Positions 1 through 12,243 are shown, counted from the stretch's first letter. The stretch is DNA of 64,000 bases from Ascaphus truei (GCA_036426205.1 CM071571.1:110096354-110160353), one strand, 5' to 3'. The notes: generated from the sequence alone by a model not told the origin. Numbers and translations: made by a program.

Positions 1-165
1 TCTAATTTACGCTTCAAAGGTATATACCAACTTCCAGAATCCATTAGAAGGGGGGATTGGGACCGAGAACTACTGAAAAAAGAGGCAAAGTGGATTTATA
101 CACTAGGCACCCTATATCCACAAGGCCTGAATGAAGGCTTTATGTTTGCACCATTTATTGGTTAA
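1..165 (+). pseudogene. Penelope-like element, C-terminal end of the GIY-YIG endonuclease (partial)
   Basis: The reading frame is open from base 1 to a TAA at 163-165 and gives 54 residues. They include KKEAKWIYTLGTLYPQGLNE, which has the pattern seen at the very C-terminus of PLE reverse transcriptase-endonuclease proteins (E..WIY.L.T..P.GLNE). The intact PLE at 50.8-55.8 kb ends in a comparable stretch (QQEARLIYELKTISPHGLNE). The conserved Glu is the catalytic residue of GIY-YIG nucleases. The upstream part is outside the window, so the state of the whole element is unknown. The hammerhead-like motif some 630 bases downstream on the same strand fits the 3' terminal repeat of the same element. 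Confidence 0.8.
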
Positions 166-797
166 AATAACACAGACACTAAGCCAGTAGTAGGTTTATA
201 CCCGTCCTGGGACACGTCTTACCATTATTCTATCTCTGAGGGAAGGGTTAACGTCAACCCACTATATCGGAATGTTGATGCCCCTATATGTCCTCCTATG
301 TCCATCTTTGGTGAACAATATAGTTCTAACGGACCTTCCCCCTAGGAATATCCACACCCCCTTGTGCATAAATAAATATATATACACCCTGTATATATTC
401 ACTGACTGGCTCTCTCACAACGGAGATTAAGAGATACATTGATATTTGCCGAACACTGTCGGGGTATTATTCTATGGATAATTCTGCCAGTATATCGTCA
501 GCATTGACCATACTTCTAATCAGCAGACTAAATACTTGTCACTGATTGCAGCAATATCTCTTAAGGTTAAGTGTTCATAGCCCCGTTGCCACTCATGCTT
601 GTAATATTACCAACTCTGCTCATTACCCCCACTCCCTATGTAACCACTCAGGTAATGATCCTAAGACACCTGCCATCACCCTGCATAAGAAAGGAGACAC
701 AAAACTTCAATTTTATTAAACATATACTTACCCTAGTGCCGAGCGTTGCCATGACAACGCGTGCCTATTTAAACATATTGGCTATCATGGAGGCGGG
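166..797 (+). other. Probable PLE 3' untranslated region
   Basis: This AT-rich stretch lies between the endonuclease stop codon and a hammerhead-like motif. I see no conserved gene. The reading frame at 571-807 has no recognisable similarity. Assignment to the PLE rests on position only. Confidence 0.4.
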
Positions 798-845
798 ACC
801 ACTTTGAGAAAGCGTCAGAGCGACGCGAAACAGCTGTCGGTGGAG
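798..845 (+). ncRNA. Degenerate hammerhead ribozyme motif, PLE-associated
   Basis: CCAC, then TTGAGAA where CTGANGA is expected, then a stem II of GCGTC/GACGC, then GAAAC and GTC, then GGTGG that can pair with the first CCAC to form stem I. The architecture is that of a type I hammerhead, but the first catalytic box carries substitutions, so it is probably inactive. It sits downstream of the PLE coding end on the same strand, as expected for a PLE terminal repeat. Confidence 0.55.
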
Positions 846-958
846 GACGCACTTCCGTGACGTCAGCACAACCAGTGTGGTGTAGAATACAGCTCTGAGA
901 TTACTCCTGCAAGGGTGAGCTGTATCGGCGCTTTTTTACCCCCATTGGGACTTCCCCC

Positions 959-1493
959 CACCCGGCTAACTAATGTTCTGTGGTGTTCATTAATACACCA
1001 CGCCGGGTGGAGTCCCTGCAACTCATGTTTAGCACTTATTGTAAATATACTATGCGCTCTGTGCCTTAACACAGAACAACTACGATCATATGTGCAACTT
1101 AGTACACCTATTTGCATAGGGAGTATGCGCTAATAACACCTTCAGACTTGACTCATAAATTGTTTCATAAACTTGACAGAGAATTGATTAATGTATTTAC
1201 TCTATCAGGCTTAATAATATGTTTGGTGGTGTTCACTAATACACCACACCTGACTGAAGTTATATAAAGTACATTATATATACATTAAGAGGATCTAGTA
1301 TATACGTATGGGGCTTCGTTTGCTATCCTATATTAACCCCTTCCTTACCCGGCTAATTAAAGGTCCGGTGGTGTTCACAAATACACCACACCGGGTGGAA
1401 GGTACACATAGCTCTCCAGCGTTATACCAAGTTTAACCTCTTCCTCACCCGGATAACTAAATATGAACACATGAACACACCACACCGGGTGGG
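959..1493. repeat. Four dispersed copies of a nested-palindrome motif
   Basis: Copies lie at about 959-1010, 1205-1256, 1346-1398 and 1446-1493. Each outer arm is CACCCGGC or a variant pairing with GCCGGGTG, and inside it TGGTGT pairs with ACACCA around a short AT loop. Each therefore folds into a two-level hairpin of about 50 nt. Spacing is irregular (about 50-250 bases), so this is not a simple tandem array. The copies differ in sequence but compensating arms are kept in at least three of them. Confidence 0.7.
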
Positions 1494-1499
1494 AGGTGC

Positions 1500-2200
1500 C
1501 TAGAGTTTTTCTAGTGCTACAATATATACATCTGAGTATTTAGATCTGATCTGCAATGCTATCATTGCATATTGTGGGCATATGAACATTTGCACTTTAT
1601 ATTAATAACTACTTATACAACTCCGTCCCACTATACTGTGCCGTTTCCACGGAAGCCCGTGGTGGAGTATCTCACTAGTTAAGATTTACCTCTGTGAGAA
1701 CTCCTGTGCACGCTGAGGTATTTGATTATAAACAGACAATGTGTAAATGACATGCTGATATTTCCATTACACTACGCATCCAATCCTCAGCCTATTTCTA
1801 GCTACATAGTAGCCTGTTTTAACCCATGTTATACTTACGCGCCGTCTCTAGGGATTTTTATATATATCTCGGTTGATCATATACATTAAGTACTCAAATG
1901 TATTGGTACGAATATACTTTTTGAATCAATTCAGTCAGTGTAGGTACGAATTTCATAATGCCTGTCCTGTCTGTCCGTGATATAATTATTTCTACAGCTA
2001 TATACCACACTGAGGCATTAGCTAAACATCCATTCTGCTTTTGCCAGGTAATTACCATTCTCTAGATTCATATGTCAACCAGCCTTGGTTTAAGGACTGG
2101 GAGTTAGCTGTTTAATTTGTTTTTTAATAGTTTTGTGTTCACTGTTACCCATAAGTATTTATTAAAGGTTTAGTTATATACACACTTTTTCACTTTACGA
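1500..2200. other. AT-rich sequence, no gene seen
   Basis: No coding frame, RNA gene or clear repeat end could be recognised between the palindrome cluster and the next PLE fragment. Confidence 0.5.
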
Positions 2201-2204
2201 GTGC

Positions 2205-2447
2205 TTGTTCGAAAGGGGTTCTTCCGCTTGCTTATGCAAGTATTCTATATGTCACCTGGAGCATAAAAGAAACAAAATAAAAGGAGTAGAAATTCACGGT
2301 GTATCCCACGGTGTACATTGGCAGGACCAAAAGAGCACTGAAGGCCTGGAGCATAAAAGAAACATAGAAAAGGGAGTAGAAATTCACGGTGTATCCCAAC
2401 ATTTTGCAGAATACCATAAGGGCAAGCCAGGTGGTCTACAAATTTAA
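2205..2447 (+). pseudogene. PLE GIY-YIG domain fragment with a 90-bp internal duplication
   Basis: The frame encodes LEHKRNIEKGVEIHGVSQHF and ends with AEYHKGKPGGLQ, the pattern of the GIY-YIG region of PLEs just before the block found at base 1. The stretch encoding LEHKRN..KGVEIHGVS occurs twice, at about 2255 and 2345, a direct repeat of 90 bp with several differences. The catalytic GIY and YIG motifs themselves are not visible and the fragment ends in a stop, so it is a relic. It probably belongs to the same PLE family as the fragment at the window start. Confidence 0.6.
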
Positions 2448-2449
2448 GG

Positions 2450-3780
2450 TATAGCATTAGTACATTTAGGCAATAAAGAGGGTGACTGATTTAAGAAATT
2501 GTGTCAACAGGATACATACTGGACCAATCAGCTGCAAACTCTAACACTACTAGGTTTGAATTCAGAAATAGACTTGGCAATTTTTCTATAATTAAATCAT
2601 TCTAATCTGCAATATACACCAACAAATTAGTAGAATTAGTCAATGCATATATATTTATTATTTTTATAGACTTATATGCAATATTTTATATTGTATGCAT
2701 TCCGTATTGCTTTAATGTATATCAATTGGAGTCATCAGGACCATCAAGGGCAACCCATTGGGTATAGACTAGGATTTCTTATATTGTCACATATTAAATA
2801 GTATTTCTATACTAATTTAAAACTTTTCTATTTAATGTGTTCCATTTTTTAATGAATTCAAAATTATTTTTTTTATTTGAATCTTTGTTTTAATATATTA
2901 GGGATCATCAAGGGCATCCAATTACCGGTAGATGTTTCAACTATTATATAACTACACTTATTGGTTTATTATTGATTAACTATATATCAATCGTTCATAT
3001 TAAAAAAAAATTCTCCCTACTCTCTGGGTGTTTTTTAGAAGATATTTCATATTGTCATATATTATTACAAATATGTTTTTTGTAAAGTCCCTTTTTTCTT
3101 TACATTATTGTTCATTGCTTTTATAATTATGTTTATACTAATTATCCAACTCTTTATATCCACTATTAGATGTAATCTAATTTATAGTCAATAAGGGATT
3201 AATAACTATAGCTATAAATGTATGTATAGTTCATCAATTTGCATTTGTATGTGTAACACCTCTTCCCCGGCCAACAGAAGAGGGCCACTCCACAGTGATC
3301 CACTGTCTATTTAGGTGTTGCTTATGTGCAGGTGGTGCTCAGCGTCTCTTATTTACCTTGTATCTCAGGGTGCAGTTAGCAATGAGCCCTAGGGAATGGG
3401 CAGCACATGACTTCTGGTGACCCACTTCCACACACCCCTACTGTCTGAGTATTGGGCTGTGTCAGGGGGAGGGGACAGCCCCATGGGTATATTACCTGAG
3501 GCACTGTCATTCCTCTCTCCTGCCAAAGCACCTGAAAATGATTCCTGCCCATCCTCTCTGTTTTGGTTGGCACCAATAGTGTTCCATTGGGAAATCATTA
3601 TGGGTTATTAATATGTGTTTGGGGGGTTAGATGCATGGTGTATCTCTGTATATTTGCAATGCACCTCCCCTTATATCAAAATAAAAAAATAAACTAAAAT
3701 GAAATAACAAGTGAAGTAAATAACTTTTTGTTTTTTGCTTCATGTTTATGTATCACAGTTGGCGCCTCATACGGTGGGTG
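2450..3780. other. AT-rich sequence, no gene seen
   Basis: Low-complexity AT-rich DNA with runs of T and A. A GC-richer island at about 3250-3600 has no conserved coding content that I recognise on either strand. Confidence 0.5.
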
Positions 3781-3789
3781 CCAGACTGG

Positions 3790-6170
3790 GTCCTAGGGCA
3801 GATGGTGGGCTATTGCCCTGGGCGTTCTGGTAAGTGCGACTGCAAGGGGCCAAAATGTATGTATGAGGTGTATAGTAACAGCCACAGAGCTACTCATATG
3901 CTTAGTTAAGCAAGTGTGTTTTAAGGTGGGTCTAAAAGGTGGATAGAGAGGGTGCTAGTCTGATATTGAGGGGAAGGGCATTCCAGAGGTGTGGGCAGTC
4001 AGTGAGAAAGGTTTGCGGTGGGAGAGGGCTTTAGATACAAAGGAGGTAGAGAGAAGACATCCTTGAGCGGAACGCAGGAGTCGGAATGGTGCATAGTGAG
4101 AAATTAGGGCTGAGATGTAAAGAGGAGTGTGAAGCTTTAAAAGTGAGGAGGAGAATTGAGTGTGTGATGCGGGATTTGATAAGAAGCCAGGAGAGGGATT
4201 TCAGCAGGGGAAATGCTGAGGCAGATTTAGGAGACAGGAGAGAATGAGGGCCTGTGTCAGAGTTTTAGCAGTCGAGCAACAGAGGAAAGGGCGTATCTTT
4301 GTAATATTGTAGTGGAGAAAGCAACAGGTTTTAGATACCTTTTGAATATGAGAGGAGAATGTAAGAGAGGAGTCGAGAGTGACCCCCAGGCAGCGTGCTT
4401 GTGCTACTGGGTGTGACATCACTTTCAACAGTAATGTGGAAGGAGGTAGTAGGGCTAGGTTTGGGATGAAATATGAGGATCTCTGTTTTTGACATGTTAA
4501 GTTTAAGTCGGCAGAGGGCCATCCTGGATGATTTCGCAGAGAGACATTCAGAAACTTTAGTCTGTACAGCAGGTGTAAGGTAAGGGGTTGAAAAGTAGAT
4601 TTGTGTGTTGTCAGCATAGAGGTGATATTTGAACCCAAGAGATGTGATTAGGTCACCTAGAGAGTGTAAAGAGAAGAGGAGAGGTCTAAGGACAGAGCCC
4701 TGGGTTATCCCCACAGAGAGATCGATAGAGGAGAAGGAGATGTTAGCAAAAGAGACACTGAAAGTACGGTGGGAGAGGTAAGAGGAGATAAAGGATAGAG
4801 CTTTGATATGAACAGCAAGAGTATGGAGAATGTGAAGGAGAAGAGGGTGGTCACAATATCAAACTCTGCAGAGAGGTCGAGTAATATAAGCAGAATCTGT
4901 CTTTGGCAGCATAGAGGTCATTAGTTATTTTAGTCAGGGTTGTTTCAGTGGAGTGAGCAGTGCAGAAGCCAGATTGTTTAGGGTCTAGGAGAGAATAGGT
5001 GTTGAGAAAATGGAACAAGCGATGAATACAAGACGTTCAAGGAGTTTAGAGGTAAAGGCAGGAAGGAGACAGGCCGATACTTAGAAAGACAAGTACTGCA
5101 CCGACACACTTTATTCGAGCAAATACCCGGTATGTACCTGGCAGATACCTGGAATGCGCCGCTCCTCACCTCTGACAAGCCCCGTTGCATTTGCCTTCCC
5201 AGCCTGGGTTCATGCCTGGCTGACGGGCGGCTGATCTGTTAAATGATAATGATTAGGATTTAATAGGCTGCAATGCTTCGCGTGTCTACCAGATGGCATA
5301 AATTCATGAATTGTAATGCAGTATATATATATGTACTGTGCAGTATTGCAGCCAACGGGAATAAAATGCTTCAATCCCTGCCGGAAAATAACTCAATGCA
5401 CTCGGGCAGAAAACAGTCACAAACCTCAATACACCCGGGTATACCCGAATTCGTGGGACTAGCCGAGCTCGAATAAAGTGTGTCGCCAGTGTATGGTCAA
5501 GCTTGCTGATTTTGATTAATCGTATGGCTGTTGCATGTTTGAAGGTGGAGGGAAAGGTATCAGAGTAGAGAGAGGAGATAAAAATGGGTGTGAGCATCGG
5601 GATTATAGTAGGAGCAAGAGGTTTTAGGATATGGAAGGGAATGGGGTCAAGAAGGCCGGTGGTAGGAGAAGAGGAGATCAGCAATGACACATCCTCCTCT
5701 GTGATAGCAGAAAAAGAGTCAAGGAAGGCAGGAGGAGAATTACGAAGAGGTGTAGGAGGTGGTTTGAATAAAGAGTCAAATACAGAGAAGAGTCGGCGTG
5801 TGTTAGACCTGTGCGTGTTCATTAGTGAAGAAACGTAGATTTGTTTTGCAGAGAGAGGACAACATTGAAACAGGATAGCATAAATGTTCAGTGAAAGAAG
5901 TCTACGAGAGTGTGAGATTTCCTCCAGAGACGTTCAGAGGAACGAGTGCAGGAATGCAGCATACATGTGTGGCAATTTAGCCAGGGTCTGGGGTTAGAAG
6001 GGCAAGAGCGGCAGAGAAAAAGTGGGGCATTTAGATCAAGAGAGGAGGATAGGGCAAAGTTGTAGTTCCTGACTAGCTAGACAGGGTCTGAGAGAGGGGA
6101 GGGAGGAGCGTAAAGTAGAATCACAAGCTGGTAGGTTAATAGAGCGCAGGTCTCTGCAGAAACGAGGGAT
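3790..6170 (-). mobile_element. L2-type LINE retrotransposon relic
   Basis: Minus-strand conceptual pieces carry reverse transcriptase hallmarks of the L2/CR1 group. GITQGSVLRPLLFSLHSLGD and YHLYADNTQIY (canonical YADDTQIY with the second Asp changed to Asn) lie in 4331-4714. KLNMSKTE and CLGVTLDSSLTFSSHI follow in the overlapping frame at 4201-4638. The upstream RT part with LDPIPFHILKPL lies at 5496-5822. The frames shift several times and contain stops, and an inserted MITE splits the RT at 5096-5490, so the copy is dead. The 3' end appears to reach about 3790, where the residues WNALPL.IR.APS-like continue in broken frame. Confidence 0.85.
5096..5490 (-). mobile_element. CACTA-like MITE nested in the LINE
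   Basis: The insert is bounded by inverted ends: one end reads CTGCACCGACACACTTTATT and the other, on the minus strand, ACTGGCGACACACTTTATT; both continue into CGAG. A 3-bp target duplication GTA lies at 5093-5095 and 5491-5493. A related sequence occurs in opposite orientation at 55829-56130, and similar ends bound the element at 23594-23952. Ends of the CACTG type and a 3-bp duplication point to the CACTA/EnSpm superfamily, which is my inference. It has no transposase. Confidence 0.75.
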
Positions 6171-6215
6171 TATATCCTGAGGAAGCAGACAAGGTCTGTG
6201 AAACATGTAGAGGAA
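6171..6215 (+). ncRNA. Hammerhead ribozyme motif with intact core
   Basis: CTGAGGA at 6177-6183 is followed by a stem II of CAGAC/GTCTG and then GAAAC at 6200-6204, with ATGTA providing a minimal stem III and the cleavage triplet GTA. All core nucleotides agree with the hammerhead consensus. Stem I is weak (two or three pairs), so activity is doubtful. It abuts the 5' end of the LINE relic and may belong to another short element. Confidence 0.6.
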
Positions 6216-8842
6216 GTCTGCAAAGGATTGAAAGAATACCTTTGAGATGTAGAGACACAGACACATGCTAAAACTGAACGTGTCCAGGCAAAACTGAGTT
6301 CCCCATCTTGGCACCTGTTGTGACATCATCGAGCTATCATCGGCAAAGAGGAACGCAGCCACTGGGAGGGAAAATACACCTAATGCACAGCCAGATGCCA
6401 CACCACTTACATTGAGCTCCCTAGAGCGCATCAACGACCAGCAGCAGAGGAGGCCACCGACACCAGACAGTGGAGGAGTCCCTCACTTGCTGCATTTGGA
6501 CATTTACAAAACAGGACCGCATACAGATAAGCTTTCTAATCAATGCTTGTTGTGCTTCATTTTATATACAAATTTTTATTGCTTGACTTTTAAGACCAAA
6601 TATGTTTTGGTGTAACTTTTTTTCTGCAACATTTATGCTATTTCTCTTTGAGGTGACACAGAAGTTCCCTCTACAAAGAAGCTACAGTTAGACACCAGGA
6701 GATGTTGTTTACTTTATTACTCTATGGACTTGAGTACCTAACGTTTATGGAGACGATTTTATATACACCCCTCAAAAAGGCAATTCATATCATATTTGTT
6801 TGTTTGTGTGTATATGTGTATATGTACACATACATACACCATAGCAATGTTTTAACAGTCTATATAAATGAATTTACAATGCAAGTTTGTTTAAAAAAAA
6901 AAAAAAAAAAAAACTTTAATTTTGATAATAAGTGGGTATTGTAAACACTGTAATAATGAAGTATATAAATGAGTGGCCAGTCCCGAAACTCTAAAAAGGA
7001 AAACGCTACAACAGCACACAAGGACAAATAATATTTGTTTCTGATATACAATATCATGAGAATTGCTACACATTATACTCATATGTAAAATACAGATTTC
7101 ATTTTCTAGTTTTGCAGCAGCTACAGTACCAAACATTGCATGAGTTTAACATACAAAACACAAAAGAAACAGCTGCTGCTCCTAATAACAGTATAAATGT
7201 AATAACTTACTATTTAAATATTTTAAGGAAAAAGTATTGGATTTTATTACAAACAACAAGTTATAAATTGTACAACATACAGTACAGTCCAGAATTGTAT
7301 TCTTCAGTGTGTGTAATGTTTGATCTGTTAGTGCACTAAACTGATGCAGTTTGGTGTCTCGTGTATACAGAGATAAGGATTTCTAGATACTGTACAGTAC
7401 AATCCCATGCACTCCTGTCCAACTACAGGGATGAACATAGCTCTTTTACGCAATACTAAATGAAGTGGTTACATTTAATATTGGAAGGAAAGTCCAAAAC
7501 AAACACATCTTGCTATCTAACAAAACGTCACCAAGATAGGGAAAGCTTAGTAACAGCTCTGCCAAAGGATTCCTCGTTCCTGGGTAACGGGAACAACTCA
7601 TTTTCTGCTCCTTTGGAATGATGACCCGAGATGGAGTTGCTCCACTCTGATTGTTCCATCAGCGTTTTTTTCTTGAGAAAAACCTAAAGTTAACAAAAAG
7701 AACAACACATCTGAGGGCAAAAGAATACGCACTCGTAAATATTATTTTAGTACAGGAAAAACAGAGCAAAACTAATATAATGTGCATGAAAATTAAGAAA
7801 AGCCCATTGGCCCATATTCCTCTGCCGTATAACACTTTCTAGCGCTGGAGGATACTGGACAGGCCATTCAAGTCAATAGGTGAAAGGTGTTGTATGTCAG
7901 AAGACTGCTTAGTAAATGTGGACCATTATGCCTCAAAATATCATTACTCGAGCTTAGAGATTGCTTTCATTTAAAAAAAAAATAATTTCGCATTTTTTAC
8001 AAATATATCACAAGCCTCACAAGGCTAAAAAAATTCACAGACTTATGGGTCCATTCTAGTAGCTCAGAATTGTGACAAATTACACATTGTACCAACTCAC
8101 TTGAACCAGTGGAGAAGGCACACAGTTGAAGCTCACATAAAAATGATGCCATTCATATGGTCCCAAACCAATGGCAGCAAAACTGCCTAAAAGGTGGTGG
8201 TGTTCTTGGATGCAAAAAAGGTACCGGAACCCTAAGCAGAGAAGAATCAGCTTAACAATAAATGAGTCGGCTTTAAAGAAATGTGGTAGGAAAAAACAAA
8301 CATTTATTTACTCACAGCTAGTATCCCAGGTCCATTGCTACTCATTTCGCTATATGGAGTTTCTAAAATAATGGTCAAAACTCAGAGGTGTTCTGAGACC
8401 CCTTACATAAATATTCCTGTTAAAAGGGATGCCCTTATGTCTTTAAAGTTCACAGACTTGTGTTTGCATTCAAATAAAATCTTTTTGTATGGAGAGGCCA
8501 ATAGACAATTGAGAAGATAAGGTCACATGTTAGAAATATACTGTATAAAGCCAATTTTCTCATTTGTGAAAGGTAAAATGAACAATTCTTGGGAACATCT
8601 AATTTAGAGGTCACCTGGATCTGAAGTACAAATGAATAGGAAAGAAGCGTTCCAGCTACCTAGTATTCTAAACTGTGGAAAAACTATAAAACACTAGATA
8701 AAACAGCGACACCAGAGTGAATCACTATTTCTGGAGTGGCTGTTCTGGTGAAGAGGAAGTTTAGTCAGTCAGAGATTAGTATAGAGGGTGATGGGGAGAA
8801 AAACATGCTATCCCGGGCTACACAGAACAGAGTATGAGGATG
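6216..8842. other. No gene seen; one long A run
   Basis: Plain AT-rich DNA. A run of about 22 A residues at 6892-6914 is the only clear feature. It could be the tail of an unrecognised retroposon on the plus strand. Confidence 0.5.
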
Positions 8843-8850
8843 GAGTAGAT

Positions 8851-9202
8851 CAGGGGGGCGCAAACTTTTTTCCCTGCGCCCCCCCGCCGGCTGTCCCCCC
8901 CCCCCCCCGCCCCCCCCCCCCAACCACAACTTACCCGCGCTCCGGCGTAATGATGTCACGTTGCCATAGCAACGTGACGTCACATGACCTCGCAGCGTCA
9001 TTTTGACGCCGCGTTGCCATGGCGACGCAGGGAGGAAGCCGCCGGAGCCACGGTAAGTTAGGTTTACAGAGGCCCTGCAGCTCCCCCGGCACTTAATTTA
9101 AGTGCCTTCGGGAAGTGCGCGGGGCCTCTGTAAACCCCGCGCCCCCCGTCGGCAGTCTCGCGCCCCCCCTGGGGGTCACGCCCCACAGTTTGCGCACCGC
9201 TG
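8851..9202. mobile_element. Non-autonomous hAT element (MITE)
   Basis: The 352-bp element starts CAGGGGGGCGCAAACT and ends with AGTTTGCGCACCGCTG, imperfect terminal inverted repeats. It is flanked by an exact 8-bp direct repeat GAGTAGAT at 8843-8850 and 9203-9210, the size typical of hAT insertions. It is very GC-rich and contains long C runs at about 8880-8921. No transposase is encoded. Confidence 0.9.
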
Positions 9203-9228
9203 GAGTAGATAAAAGGACAGAACACTAT

Positions 9229-9857
9229 GGGGTAGATCAAGAGCTGTGTTAAATCTGAGCAACTAATGTGACGTTAAACTCAGGCAAGCTAACCTACTGT
9301 AAATAGGTAACAGGTATCCACAAAGCTAATTATATGCAAAACCAATGGCCATTAGTGATCTAATTAGCATAGGCTTAATGCCATGTGAAGTTAGCTTAAA
9401 ATAACATGGCGTTACTTCCATGCATACCCTGAATAGGTGTTTAATTAAAGTAAAAAAAGAGAAAACAGGAGAGGACAATAACAAGGTAAATAACAATATG
9501 ATAATTAAACCATACCTAACTGTGGCCTTACACTTATACAGACCCTGTAAAAGACATATTTCAGGGTCTGGATGTGAGTAACACCACCTTTTGCTATGAC
9601 CTCACTAACGTAAGGTTAGATCCCTGTGGTAACTATAATGGAGATCTGTGGATAAGCATTGTTAGAGGGAACACATCTTTTGCATACATATCATTAGCAG
9701 TAACATCCGCTATAGTAATCCAAAGGCTCTTTATGGCTGAAAACAGCACTTACCACATCGTTACTGAGCGTTGAAGAGCCCCGTTACCACATAATGATAC
9801 ATTAACTGTAGTTAACGTCTCGTTATGTCATAAACGGAGCTCTGTGGATCTACCCCT
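9229..9857. mobile_element. Harbinger-like MITE
   Basis: The left end GGGGTAGATCAAGAGCT and the right end, read on the minus strand, GGGGTAGATCCACAGAGCT are inverted repeats. The left terminal region (…TTAAATCTGAGC.ACTAA.GTGACGTTA…) resembles the end at 29104 of the element that carries a Myb-like gene. It is therefore probably a deletion derivative of that Harbinger family. No coding capacity is evident. Confidence 0.6.
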
Positions 9858-9932
9858 ACAGTATGTGGGGAGGAAAGCACATAAAATACTAGTAATGCAA
9901 GTGTTAGAACAATGTAACATAGCATATAAGTA

Positions 9933-10244
9933 CAGCAGGGCCCCGCTCATACAACGGGTTCCGTTCCATGCTGCCGCTGTAAAGCGGAAATTGCCATAAA
10001 GCGGGGCCCTACTGTATTGTATCTTTGAAAACAGAGATGCAGAGCTGTAAACCAACTGTTTCGCTGACAAATTTCCCCTGACAAGGAGTTGCGCACAGAC
10101 TAAAACTGTTGCTAAGTGACAGCCGGATACTCAGCTGCTGAGCGCGTCATGCCGGAAAAACGGAACAAGCGCCGAACCTAATGAATATGGGTATACATTG
10201 GGATGCGCTGTATGAGCGGAACGCTGTAAAGCGAAGCCCTACTG
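9933..10244. mobile_element. Tigger-type (pogo) MITE with a third internal end
   Basis: It starts CAGCAGGGCCCCGCT after TA and ends AGCCCTACTG before TA, matching the ends of the element at 17258-17495. A third copy of the end, GCGGGGCCCTACTG followed by TA, lies at 10001-10016. The first 82 bp therefore look like a complete miniature on their own inside a 312-bp copy. Interior remnants include GCGGAACGCTGTAAAGCG. Confidence 0.7.
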
Positions 10245-11509
10245 TATACAAAAGACAAGCAGTACTTTTAAGTGCATGACATCAAATGATTAAAGCATAA
10301 AATCATTTGGATGACCTTGCATTAATAGCAAATAAAATAGTAATATTACATCATAGGGGTAACCCACGCAGTGTAATTGCTCTTGCTCAGATTTTTCAAA
10401 GGATTGCCGCAGAGAAGTGGCCCTTCGACTCTCTTTTCCTGCTAATTTTGTACTAGTTGCTTAGTAAGTGCAGTTTTTCACACTGAAACCCACTTGCCAG
10501 TTTAGGCAATATAATATATAATGTACAGATGTTATGAAAGCTTGCAACATTTTGAAATATAATAAATTAAAGTCTGTAAATGTATCTAAAATTACATTAC
10601 AATAAGCTTGTGTCCCTTCTACTCCTAAATGTTTTCTGATCTAGCCCCTCTGAAGAATTACTGTTGTTGAAGAGCATTGTTTTAGAACAATCATGCAAGT
10701 AGAAAAGGGGGTGTAATATACTTATACGTGAACCCCAATTTAAAACGTATGAAGAGAAGATACTGTATGTACTCACAGAAAGGAGAAAATGAAATTTAAG
10801 GATGAGCAACTGTATGGGTTAAGGTTAATTTAGAAGTTTGAGTGGAACTTCAGAACAAACTTGAATCCAAGCAAAATTTGAATGAAAACTTAAGAAAAGT
10901 TTATCCTCAAATGTACTTTTTTCCCCTGGAAATATGGAAAATATTTTCCTGCTTAATTTGAGGTTGTTTTTTTTCCATAATTGGAAAAAAAATCCAAAAC
11001 AAGTTTCAGTTAAACCAAAACACAAAAACATTTTTAGGTCCAAAACCCAAGCGGAAGTGCCCACCAATAATGAAATGAAATTATGACAAACTGTGTGAAG
11101 TAGTATTTTTTTGGATGTCTGAAACTGAAAGCAGTACAGTTAAAGAGATCGGGACTATGGATGTTGCTAATGAAAATTACATGCCCCCTGAAATTCAAAA
11201 AATACACAGCGAAGAGAGACAATATAGATGTTTAAACAAATATGCTGACATATACAGTACCACTGAGTAATGGCTGCAAAGAAAACATAAATAAATAAAG
11301 GTTACAAAAGAACTAAAGAACAAGAAATAGATGCATTTGAGAGGTAGCTTACAATGTATATTAATAGTGAAAGAGTGGAAAGAAGAAGAAAGGCCCTTTT
11401 TCAGAATAATTAAACAAACAGAGAAATAAGGAAACACATATTTGAATCATTATATACTCAGTGAGAACCTCTAACAATGGTATAAAGAGAGCACGGAGAC
11501 CGAACTAAA
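10245..11509. other. No gene seen
   Basis: AT-rich intergenic DNA with no recognised coding or RNA feature and no clear repeat ends. Confidence 0.5.
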
Positions 11510-11960
11510 TATTATGGCCCAAATGCACTAAGTTCCATTAGGCTATTTAGCCTAAATTAACATTATGATTAACCTAGAGCCTATGCACTAAAGAAAATAA
11601 CATAACGTTAAACCACTGCTATTCCATAAATGAGGTACGTTTATTTTATTCCCAGCTATTAGTGCTAATGATATACAAAAGAGGTGTTCCCCCATCATCG
11701 CATATCCACTGAAGAACATTCAGGTTAGCGCAGTGATGGAAAAGAGAGAGAGGCCAAAGATAGTTCTCTCTTTCTCTCTCTACACTTTCCACTCTCCTCC
11801 CATATTTCAGGCTCTGGAGGGAGCTAAGGTCTTGCTTAGGTAAGACCTGAAGCTACTGTAATATGACAGTGCTAAATTAACCTAACCTTAACCCTATGCT
11901 AATGAGTTAAATGACTACTATTGTTTTTGCATAGCATTAGCTTAGTAGATACCCATTAAA
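11510..11960. repeat. Possible Harbinger-related MITE
   Basis: It contains phrases shared with 28980-29080 (GCATAG.GTTAGCTT…GATACCCATTAA), including TTAACC-rich stretches and repeated 'AATGCACTAA' and 'ATGCACTAAAG' ends. Boundaries are unclear. Confidence 0.35.
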
Positions 11961-11989
11961 CCCAGTGGATAAAACGTCTGTTACTTATT

Positions 11990-12030
11990 TAGCCCATGAG
12001 GAAGCTCTTATGAGTGAAAAACGTAGGGCA
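11990..12030 (+). ncRNA. Degenerate hammerhead ribozyme motif
   Basis: GCCC, ATGAGGA (expected CTGANGA; the first C is changed to A), stem II of AGCTC/GAGT, GAAAAACGTA, then GGGC that pairs with the initial GCCC. Layout and stem I are good, but a core base is lost. Confidence 0.5.
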
Positions 12031-12243
12031 GAGTTTTTGCTGATATAAGCACCCTGGAAAGTGTTCATCTGCTGGATTTGGTTCTCTTTCTCTGTTGGAT
12101 CCATCCCCTGCTTAACGGCCATAGAGCAGGAACAACGGTGGAAAGAAACTCCTGATATCCATCTTCAGATGCAACGTGCATTGTCACAACGTGTCTAGCG
12201 TGAGTGCGCGCGCCCGCTCAGCACCACCCTGGACGAGGCCTAA

